A stretch of 6,067 nucleotides of DNA from an uncultured Clostridia bacterium (lineage in GTDB: Bacteria > Bacillota > Clostridia > Christensenellales > Borkfalkiaceae), in contig CAMWWA010000079.1 of the NCBI GenBank assembly GCA_947177825.1, forward strand, positions 1 through 6,067, read 5' to 3'. The notes under the pieces were generated by a model, which did not search any database, was not told where the DNA came from, and worked only from the letters and a program-made list of their open reading frames with translations. Below are positions 1 through 4,624 of this stretch, one piece after another. Position 1 is the stretch's first letter. The number at the start of each line of letters is the position of its first letter. The translations under genes were made by a program, and so were the position numbers.

Positions 1-108
1 AAGCTCGTGACAATGAGGGCACTCTACAAGCGTAGGAGCCGTAGCCTTATAGTTAGCGAATCTCTTATTCGTTCTGCTCTTGGACTGTTTTCCCTTGGGT
101 ACTGCCAT
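1..108 (-). CDS. rpmF: 50S ribosomal protein L32, C-terminus cut off by window edge
   Basis: Structural protein of the large ribosomal subunit. The 36 visible codons start MAVPKGKQSKSRTNKRFANY, which is the classic bacterial L32 N-terminus (MAVPKxKxSKxRxxxRR). They end in VECPHCHEL, where C30 and C33 form the first half of the L32 zinc ribbon. The second cysteine pair would lie beyond position 1, so this looks like the zinc-binding (C+) form, although only half the site is visible. The full protein is normally about 57-60 residues. The ATG at 108 is supported by homology and by a good Shine-Dalgarno sequence. The gene lies 25 bp downstream of yceD, the usual yceD-rpmF arrangement, and is probably co-transcribed with it. 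Identity is nearly certain; only the 3' end is unknown. Confidence 0.96.
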   Translation of the reverse strand, partial: MAVPKGKQSKSRTNKRFANYKATAPTLVECPHCHEL

Positions 109-114
109 TATCTA

Positions 115-122
115 TCACCTCT
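115..122 (-). promoter_or_regulatory. Ribosome binding site of rpmF
   Basis: On the minus strand the motif AGAGGTGA ends 6 nt before the rpmF ATG, inside the 25-bp yceD-rpmF gap. It is an extended match to the anti-Shine-Dalgarno sequence and supports strong translation of L32 from its own site. Confidence 0.8.
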
Positions 123-133
123 CTATATTTGTC

Positions 134-538
134 TTAGTTGAATTTAACGCCTTTGCAGTCCTCTTTACAAAGCAAAACTTTGGGTTGACTGAAAAGCAAT
201 GCGTCGTTTACGGCCGTCGATAAGTCGAGCCTGTTGCCGTCGTAGACGTAGTTGTCGCAATCGTCTTTATCGGTTACGAACAGCACGTCGGTTGAATATT
301 CGACGGGCTTTTGCGCGTCCGCAAGGCAGTAACTGCACGAACCGACGAGAAGGTATGAAATCTTTAAGGTTACTTCCACCTCGTCGTTTTCGAAAATTTC
401 GTAATCGCCCGTTACCTTTACGCCGCCTTGTATACGGCATAACGGAATCAATATACTTTCCTGCGGCGGCTGGTAATCGAACGAAAATTCGCCCGTGTAA
501 GCAGCCCTTGCCATTAGCTTTTTAATCTCTAATATCAT
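134..538 (-). CDS. yceD: YceD/DUF177 family large-subunit rRNA accumulation protein, short C-terminus
   Basis: A 134-residue member of the YceD (DUF177, B. subtilis YlbN-like) family, which is associated with 23S rRNA accumulation and large-subunit biogenesis and is typically encoded next to rpmF. Family signs are the N-terminal MILEIKKL stretch followed by a GEFSFDY segment, the central CSYCL cysteine pair (C68, C71), and the C-terminal CKEDCKG signature (C124, C128). Most relatives continue with a further C-x2-C after CKG and are longer; here the protein stops six residues after C128 (KGVKFN). The ATG at 538 is chosen because the family N-terminus aligns there and an in-frame TAG lies just upstream. 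It has no convincing Shine-Dalgarno sequence, and the next in-frame ATG (codon 9) has none either. A consensus promoter sits directly upstream. Family assignment is firm; the detailed function is inferred from relatives. Confidence 0.88.
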   Translation of the reverse strand: MILEIKKLMARAAYTGEFSFDYQPPQESILIPLCRIQGGVKVTGDYEIFENDEVEVTLKISYLLVGSCSYCLADAQKPVEYSTDVLFVTDKDDCDNYVYDGNRLDLSTAVNDALLFSQPKVLLCKEDCKGVKFN

Positions 539-557
539 ATTCTGAGCCGACTACACG

Positions 558-586
558 ATTATATATTACCGTAAAAAGTTTGTCAA
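558..586 (-). promoter_or_regulatory. Perfect sigma-A-type promoter of yceD-rpmF
   Basis: On the minus strand TTGACA (581-586) and TATAAT (558-563) are separated by exactly 17 bp (564-580), a 12-of-12 match to the vegetative consensus. The predicted start is near 551-552, leaving a leader of only about 13 nt before the yceD ATG. The promoter lies between ackA and yceD, so it would give ribosomal genes their own strong transcription independent of pta-ackA. Confidence 0.85.
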
Positions 587-603
587 CTCAAAATATACCG
601 TAA
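567..603. repeat. Two direct copies of TACCGTAA around the yceD -35 box
   Basis: TACCGTAA occurs at 567-574 and again at 596-603, a 29-bp period. The first copy lies in the promoter spacer and the second just upstream of the -35 box. The first copy extends to TTACCGTAA, which is a near-palindrome. This may be an operator pair for a repressor or activator, but it could also be chance in an AT-rich gap. Confidence 0.3.
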
Positions 604-613
604 TTGCGCTTTT

Positions 614-1804
614 TTATAAAAGTTCCGCCGTTTCGCGTGCGATAACAAGTTCCTCGTTCGTAGGAATAACGAGCACCTTTACCTTGCTGCCCTTGACCGA
701 CACTTCGTGTATGCCGTCCACGCGCTTTGCGTTTTCCGCCTTGTCGAGCTGTACGCCCAGGAATTCCAGTCCTTCGCAGACGCCTTCGCGAACGCCGGGC
801 GAGTTTTCGCCTATGCCTGCGGTGAACACTATGCAGTCAAGTCCGCCCATAGCCGCAGCGTAGGAACCGACGAATTTTTTGGTCTGGTAATTGAACATAT
901 CCAGAGCGAGAGCGCACCTTGCGTTGCCATCCTTTGCTCCGTTGTCAAGGTCGCGGAAGTCGGAAGAAACGCCCGAAATACCCGCAACGCCGCACTGCTT
1001 GTTGAGGTAGGTTACCATATCCGCGTGGTTCAAGCCCTTCTTTCTTGCAAGGAACTCGACCGCCGACGCGTCGATACAGCCCGAACGCGTACCCATAAGC
1101 ACGCCGTCTAAGGGAGTGAAGCCCATGGAAGTATCCACGCACTTGCCGCCGTCAACCGCCGAAATGGACGAACCGTTGCCGAGGTGGCAGGTTACTATTT
1201 TAAGCTCGGAAGGCTTTTTGCCCAGGTACTTTGCCGCTTCCGCCGAAACGAACTTGTGGCTGGTGCCGTGCGCGCCGTACTTTCTTACGCCGTAGTCCTT
1301 GTAGTCTTCGTACTTAATGCCGAACATATACGCCTTTTCGGGCATGGTCTGGTGGAACGACGTATCGAACACGAGAGCCATTGGCGTTTTGGGCATAACC
1401 TCTATGCACGCCTTCAAGCCGGTTGCCGCCGCGGGATTGTGCAGGGGCGCAAGCTCGAAAGTCTTTTCAAGAGTTTTGAGAACTTCGTCGTTTACGAGAG
1501 TGGGCTTTTTGAAGTACTCGCCGCTGGCAACCACTCTGTGACCTACCGCGCCGATTTCGTTCATCGACTTGATAACGCCGATTTCATTATCCTGCAATGC
1601 GGAAAGCACAAGCTCGATTGCAACCTTGTGGTTGGGCATGTCCTGGGTGTAAACCTTTTCCTTGCCGTTGCCCTTTGCTTTAAGAAGCGAGCCGGGAATA
1701 CCTATTCTTTCAACGCCGCCCTTTGCAAGCACGGCTTCCGTTTCCATGTCGATAAGCTGATATTTAAGTGAAGAGCTTCCTGCGTTAACTACTAATATTT
1801 TCAT
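614..1804 (-). CDS. ackA: Acetate kinase
   Basis: Cytosolic acetate kinase (ASKHA fold), which converts acetyl phosphate and ADP to acetate and ATP, the last ATP-yielding step of acetate fermentation; the reaction is reversible. The 396 residues match the usual family length of about 400. Visible motifs are NAGSSSLKYQL at 7-17, GHRVV at 88-92, FDTSFHQTMP at 146-155, HGTSHKFV at 179-186, CHLGNGSSISAV at 206-217, MGTRSG at 237-242 and FTAGIGENS at 327-335. By comparison with the Methanosarcina thermophila enzyme, the catalytic and binding residues N7, R90, H122, D147, H179, H207, R240 and E383 are all present, shifted by one. Departures are VVASGE where VVHGGE is usual (93-94) and TRSGCID where TRSGDID is common (C243). 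The start at 1804 has AAGGAG 9 nt upstream. The gene follows pta by 19 bp, so the two form one operon. Confidence 0.98.
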   Translation of the reverse strand: MKILVVNAGSSSLKYQLIDMETEAVLAKGGVERIGIPGSLLKAKGNGKEKVYTQDMPNHKVAIELVLSALQDNEIGVIKSMNEIGAVGHRVVASGEYFKKPTLVNDEVLKTLEKTFELAPLHNPAAATGLKACIEVMPKTPMALVFDTSFHQTMPEKAYMFGIKYEDYKDYGVRKYGAHGTSHKFVSAEAAKYLGKKPSELKIVTCHLGNGSSISAVDGGKCVDTSMGFTPLDGVLMGTRSGCIDASAVEFLARKKGLNHADMVTYLNKQCGVAGISGVSSDFRDLDNGAKDGNARCALALDMFNYQTKKFVGSYAAAMGGLDCIVFTAGIGENSPGVREGVCEGLEFLGVQLDKAENAKRVDGIHEVSVKGSKVKVLVIPTNEELVIARETAELL

Positions 1805-1813
1805 TTCGAATTA

Positions 1814-1819
1814 CTCCTT
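1814..1819 (-). promoter_or_regulatory. Ribosome binding site of ackA
   Basis: AAGGAG on the minus strand, 9 nt before the ackA ATG. It lies entirely within the 19-bp pta-ackA gap, so ackA is translated from its own site on the shared mRNA. Confidence 0.8.
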
Positions 1820-1823
1820 GTAA

Positions 1824-2828
1824 TTATTCAGCCTGCAATGCAGTAACGGCAACAGTGGCGACAATATCTTCTACGTTGCATCCACGGGACAAATCGTTCA
1901 AAGGTCTTGCAAAGCCCTGGCAAACGGGACCGATTGCCATATAGCCGCCGAAACGCTGTGCGATTTTGTAGCCGATATTGCCCGCGTTGATATTGGGGAA
2001 TACGAAAACGTTTGCGTGTCCCGCAACCTTGGAGCCGGGAGCCTTAAGCTGACCTACTTCGGGTGCGACTGCCGCGTCGAACTGGAATTCGCCGTCCAAA
2101 GCGAGGTCGGGAGCCATTGCCTTTGCAAGCGCGGTTGCCTCCTGCACCTTGGGAACGGACTTGAAGAATTTGTCGTCGTTGCCGCTTCCCTTTGTCGAGA
2201 ACGAAAGCATTGCGACTCTGGGTTCGATGCCCGCGATATCCTTAGCCGTCTTTGCGGAAGATACCGCTATGTCGGCAAGCTGCTGTGCGTCGGGTTCGAT
2301 ATTGATTGCGCAGTCCGCGAACACCGCAACGCCGTCGGGATTGTATTTGTTTTCACCCTCGGGGGCTATCATTATGAAGCAGCTGGATACGGTCTTGATG
2401 CCGGGTGCGGTCTTGACGACCTGCAAGCCGGGACGGAGCGTGTTTGCCGTCGAATGGCATGCGCCCGAAACGTAACCGTCCACGTCGCCCGCTTTGAGCA
2501 TAAGCGCGCCGAACATTGTTCTGTCCTTCGCCTGCTCCGCCGCCTGCTCCTCGGTCATACCCTTTGCCTTTCTCGCTTCGTATAAAATCGCCGCGTACTT
2601 TGCGGTCTTGTCCGACGTGAGAGGGTCGATAAGCGTTACGCCCGTCAAATCGACGTGGGGCGCGACCTTTGCGCACTCCTCCTTATTACCTATAAGAACT
2701 ATTTTGGCAATGCCTTCCTTTGTTATCTTTGCCGCAGCTTCGACAACGCGCTTGTCCTCGCCCTCGCAAAGAACTATGGTCTTTTTGCGTGCGGCAGCCT
2801 TTGCCTTAATCTCTTCGAGTAATCCCAT
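1824..2828 (-). CDS. pta: Phosphate acetyltransferase (phosphotransacetylase)
   Basis: Converts acetyl-CoA and phosphate to acetyl phosphate and CoA, feeding acetate kinase. At 334 residues it is the short, single-domain Pta typical of Firmicutes and Methanosarcina, without the N-terminal regulatory DRTGG/AAA-like part of the E. coli enzyme. Visible motifs are VSGACHSTANTLRPG at 120-134, FADCAINIEPDAQQLADIA at 170-188, DGEFQFDAAV at 245-254, FPNINAGNIGYK at 277-288 and GPVCQGFARPLNDLSRGC at 300-317. S314 and R315 of the last motif correspond to the active-site Ser-Arg pair (S309/R310 in M. thermophila). CEGED at 21-25 is also family-typical. The start at 2828 has AAGGAG 7 nt upstream. It is the first gene of the pta-ackA operon, with a predicted promoter about 75 bp upstream. 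No defects seen. Confidence 0.97.
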   Translation of the reverse strand: MGLLEEIKAKAAARKKTIVLCEGEDKRVVEAAAKITKEGIAKIVLIGNKEECAKVAPHVDLTGVTLIDPLTSDKTAKYAAILYEARKAKGMTEEQAAEQAKDRTMFGALMLKAGDVDGYVSGACHSTANTLRPGLQVVKTAPGIKTVSSCFIMIAPEGENKYNPDGVAVFADCAINIEPDAQQLADIAVSSAKTAKDIAGIEPRVAMLSFSTKGSGNDDKFFKSVPKVQEATALAKAMAPDLALDGEFQFDAAVAPEVGQLKAPGSKVAGHANVFVFPNINAGNIGYKIAQRFGGYMAIGPVCQGFARPLNDLSRGCNVEDIVATVAVTALQAE

Positions 2829-2835
2829 ATCAAAA

Positions 2836-2841
2836 CTCCTT
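2836..2841 (-). promoter_or_regulatory. Ribosome binding site of pta
   Basis: AAGGAG on the minus strand, 7 nt before the pta ATG, with ideal spacing. It fixes the start at 2828. Confidence 0.8.
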
Positions 2842-2881
2842 AAAATGCTTTATTTATCCGCGTTTATGCTTTATAATATAG

Positions 2882-2903
2882 TTGAACGACGGATTATTGA
2901 ACG
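2882..2903. repeat. Direct repeat TTGAACG with 15-bp period
   Basis: TTGAACG is found at 2882-2888 and at 2897-2903. The first copy is the proposed tmcAL -35 box; the second lies in its spacer, about where pta transcription would begin. It could be a regulatory site, but with two 7-bp copies chance cannot be excluded. Confidence 0.25.
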
Positions 2904-2910
2904 GTATCAT
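2882..2910 (+). promoter_or_regulatory. Candidate tmcAL promoter
   Basis: On the plus strand TTGAAC (2882-2887) and TATCAT (2905-2910) are separated by 17 bp. Each box matches the sigma-A consensus at four or five of six positions. The predicted start is near 2917, giving a leader of about 28 nt before the tmcAL ATG, which has no obvious Shine-Dalgarno sequence. The -10 box overlaps the pta -10 box on the other strand. It is weaker than the other promoters proposed in the window. Confidence 0.5.
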
Positions 2911-2937
2911 TATATAATAAATTTTTGCGGTTGTAAA
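2909..2937 (-). promoter_or_regulatory. Promoter of the pta-ackA operon
   Basis: On the minus strand TTTACA (2932-2937) and TATAAT (2909-2914) are separated by exactly 17 bp, 11 of 12 consensus bases. The predicted start is near 2902, giving a leader of about 74 nt, in which I see no riboswitch or strong hairpin. A weaker second candidate on the same strand, TTCAAT followed after 17 bp by TATTAT, lies further downstream. The -35 box sits just upstream of the tmcAL start codon. Confidence 0.75.
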
Positions 2938-2944
2938 GATTAAA

Positions 2945-4108
2945 ATGGAAATTTGTGCTATTATTTGTGAATTTAATCCATTCCACAACGGTCACGCTTA
3001 TTTGCTGCGCCGTGCGCGCGAGCTGAGCGGTTGCGACGCGGTGCTGTGCGTAATGAGCGGACAGTTTACGCAGCGCGGAGAAATATGCCGCACGGACAAA
3101 TTTTTACGCGCGAAACACGCTATTTTGTGCGGTGCAGACGCGGTTGTGGAACTGCCCGTACCCTTTGCCGTTGCGCCTGCGGAAATCTTTGCAAAGGGCG
3201 CGGTTAATATTATTTCGTCCATACCGCAGGTTAAATGCGTTGCGTTCGGCTGCGAGAGCAGCTGCGGGGACGGCGAGTCCTGCGAGGACGGCGGAATATT
3301 CGAAAGCGCCGCCAAAATTCTGTCTGACGAGAGCGCGCTTTTTAAAGCCACGCTTGAAAAACACCTCGATTGGGGCGAAAGCTATATAAAGAGCTACGGC
3401 GCGGCGTTCGAGGCGTGCGGCGGCAACGGCGGACTGCTCTCCTCCCCCAACAACGTGCTGGGCGTGGAATACGCGAAGGCGGTTTTGAATTCAGGCGCGG
3501 ATATAAGGCTTTTGCCCGTTAAGCGCGTGGGCGCGGATTATAACGACGAGCGGCTTGCGGACGGATACTCCTCGGCAAGCGGCATACGCGCAAACGCGGA
3601 CAACCCACGGATTAAAAACGAAATGCCCGAATGTTCATATGACGACTTTATAAAATCAACCGACAACGGCAAAAGGTTCCGCCGCCTTGCCGCGGACTGG
3701 CTGTACCTTTGCGACAAGGAAAATTTAAAGCGCGTTTACGGCTGTACCGAGGGTCTGGAAAACAGACTGAAAAATCTTGCGTTCGGGCACGGCTTTGAAG
3801 AAATTGTCGAGCTTGCGTGCTCCAAACGCTATTCCAAGGCACGCGTGAGGCGCATACTGACGGCAAATCTTTTGGGCTTATACGCCGACCAAACACAGGA
3901 ATTTTTGCAGGGCGGTCTGCCCGTAAAGGTGCTTGCGGTCAAGAAGGAACGCGCGGACGGGCTGCTCCCCCTGCTTACGGTTACGCCCGAAAACGCAGTA
4001 AGCGCGCAGGCGTGCGCGGAATTGTCGTCCAAAGCATACGGCTTATGGCGGTATTTAAGCACTCCGCTCCTTCTCGACAATCCCAACGAAAAAATGATTT
4101 TGGCATAA
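2945..4108 (+). CDS. tmcAL: tRNA(Met) cytidine acetate ligase TmcAL
   Basis: TmcAL (B. subtilis YlbM family) forms N4-acetylcytidine at the wobble position of elongator tRNA-Met. It activates acetate with ATP to acetyl-AMP, then transfers acetyl to the tRNA; unlike TmcA it does not use acetyl-CoA. The 387-residue protein opens with ICEFNPFHNGHAYLL, including the nucleotidyltransferase HxGH motif (H14-H17). Then come VMSGQFTQRGE at 36-46, SPNNVLGVEY at 167-176, SSASGIR at 209-215, EGLENRL at 269-275 and the basic KRYSKARVRRILTANLLG at 294-311, all in family order. A short Cys/Gly/Glu-rich stretch (103-117) with C103, C107 and C113 follows FG and seems longer than in typical relatives. The ATG at 2945 places HxGH where the family has it, although there is no clear Shine-Dalgarno. 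The gene is divergent from pta-ackA, whose product acetate is its substrate, and convergent with rnpB. Confidence 0.95.
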   Translation: MEICAIICEFNPFHNGHAYLLRRARELSGCDAVLCVMSGQFTQRGEICRTDKFLRAKHAILCGADAVVELPVPFAVAPAEIFAKGAVNIISSIPQVKCVAFGCESSCGDGESCEDGGIFESAAKILSDESALFKATLEKHLDWGESYIKSYGAAFEACGGNGGLLSSPNNVLGVEYAKAVLNSGADIRLLPVKRVGADYNDERLADGYSSASGIRANADNPRIKNEMPECSYDDFIKSTDNGKRFRRLAADWLYLCDKENLKRVYGCTEGLENRLKNLAFGHGFEEIVELACSKRYSKARVRRILTANLLGLYADQTQEFLQGGLPVKVLAVKKERADGLLPLLTVTPENAVSAQACAELSSKAYGLWRYLSTPLLLDNPNEKMILA

Positions 4109-4145
4109 AAACGCAGAGAGCCGCGGCGCAATTACGCCGCGGCTC
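4107..4145 (-). terminator. GC-rich hairpin terminator between rnpB and tmcAL
   Basis: A perfect 11-bp inverted repeat, GAGCCGCGGCG (4118-4128) with CGCCGCGGCTC (4135-4145), closes a 6-nt loop. Read on the minus strand it is followed after about 6 nt by five T residues (4107-4111), fitting an intrinsic terminator for rnpB 12 nt after its P1 helix. Read on the plus strand it lies 9 nt after the tmcAL stop codon but lacks a T run, so termination of tmcAL there would be weaker. The T run overlaps the tmcAL stop codon. Confidence 0.8.
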
Positions 4146-4157
4146 CCATAATTAAAT

Positions 4158-4510
4158 CCGAGATTAATCTGTAAGCCGAGTTCTGTCGTGTACGGTTATC
4201 TATCTAGACCGTCCGTCGCCGAACGGTTCAAGCGATGTTAACGGATAATACCGGACGGGCAGCCCCTATATTCAAATAAGGTATTATCCCAATCTTGCAT
4301 CGGGTGGGGTTTGACTGGCTAGCCGCGTTACCGCCGCTACGGTGAGCTCTTACCTCGCCATTCCAACCTTACAGAATAAAATTCTGCGGTATATTTCTGT
4401 TCACTTTCCTTGAAGTCGCCTTCACCTGCCGTTAACAGGCACCCTTGCCCTGTGATGCTCGGACTTTCCTCACGCAAATTTCTTTGCCCGCAACCGTATA
4501 ATTAACTCGG
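4158..4510 (-). ncRNA. rnpB: RNase P RNA, bacterial type A
   Basis: Catalytic RNA of ribonuclease P, which removes tRNA 5' leaders. On the minus strand it shows the universal GAGGAAAGTCCGAGC (4457-4471) and ACAGAACTCGGCTTA (4172-4186), which form P4 and its flanks. Other helices I can pair are: P1, CCGAG/CTCGG (4506-4510 with 4158-4162) continuing TTAAT/ATTAA with one bulge; P2, 4492-4498 with 4191-4197; P3, GCAAA-GAAA-TTTGC; a P9-like hairpin at 4372-4386; a P16-type helix of 10 bp, 4280-4289 with 4243-4252; and P18, 4220-4226 with 4209-4215, capped by a GCGA tetraloop. GGTAAGAGCTCACC is the P11/P12 junction. GGGC near P4 (4447-4450) can pair with GCCC in L17 (4257-4260), which is P6 and marks type A. 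At about 353 nt it is slightly shorter than the E. coli RNA (377). L15 appears to lack GGU. Ends are set by P1 and may be off by a few bases. Confidence 0.97.
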
Positions 4511-4519
4511 ATTTTTTAC

Positions 4520-4549
4520 ATTTTAACACGTTTTTCATTTTTTGTACAA
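4520..4549 (-). promoter_or_regulatory. Promoter of rnpB, extended -10 type
   Basis: On the minus strand TAAAAT (4520-4525) is preceded by TGT, giving an extended -10. TTGTAC (4544-4549) lies 18 bp upstream as a moderate -35. The predicted start near 4512-4513 falls two or three bases before the P1 helix of rnpB, which independently supports both the promoter and the mapped RNA 5' end. Confidence 0.7.
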
Positions 4550-4566
4550 CTATTTATAAATAATTA

Positions 4567-4595
4567 TTGCAATTTACTTTCATTTATTTTAAAAT
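4567..4595 (+). promoter_or_regulatory. Promoter of pyk
   Basis: On the plus strand TTGCAA (4567-4572) and TAAAAT (4590-4595) are 17 bp apart. The predicted start is near 4602, giving a leader of about 23 nt that contains the pyk ribosome binding site. The -10 box lies inside a 16-bp perfect palindrome (4583-4598). Confidence 0.6.
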
Positions 4596-4598
4596 AAA
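4583..4598. repeat. 16-bp perfect AT palindrome over the pyk -10 box
   Basis: TTTATTTTAAAATAAA is perfectly self-complementary and covers the predicted pyk -10 box. Its position is where a repressor operator would act. It consists only of A and T in a very AT-rich gap, so chance is a real alternative. Confidence 0.35.
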
Positions 4599-4613
4599 GG
4601 CGTAAAAAATTTC

Positions 4614-4618
4614 AGGAG
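4614..4618 (+). promoter_or_regulatory. Ribosome binding site of pyk
   Basis: AGGAG, 6 nt before the ATG at 4625. It fixes the pyk start and agrees with the family N-terminus (KTKIICTLGPAS). Confidence 0.8.
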
Positions 4619-4624
4619 TGAACT

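Noticed and set aside
199..525. 108-codon plus-strand open frame opposite yceD
   Set aside because: Arg-rich, with no domain; yceD on the other strand has clear family motifs and a perfect promoter.
539..613. Possible terminator after ackA
   Set aside because: I found no GC-rich stem followed by a T run on the minus strand in this gap; the sequence is explained by the yceD promoter, so read-through is the simpler view.
1184..1771. 195-codon plus-strand open frame inside ackA
   Set aside because: Antisense to the acetate kinase core, with no ribosome binding site and no recognisable motif; a shadow frame.
2016..2585. 189-codon plus-strand open frame inside pta
   Set aside because: Antisense to Pta active-site motifs; its Cys/Arg/Leu-rich composition is typical of a reverse-strand shadow.
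2829..2902. The 74-nt pta leader considered as a riboswitch or attenuator
   Set aside because: It is AT-rich and I see no stable hairpin, terminator-antiterminator pair or known aptamer motif.
4158..4510. Long non-coding structured region considered as a riboswitch or new structured RNA
   Set aside because: The conserved P4 strands, P6 pairing, P18 GCGA loop and matching P1 ends identify it as RNase P RNA, so no new RNA class is needed.
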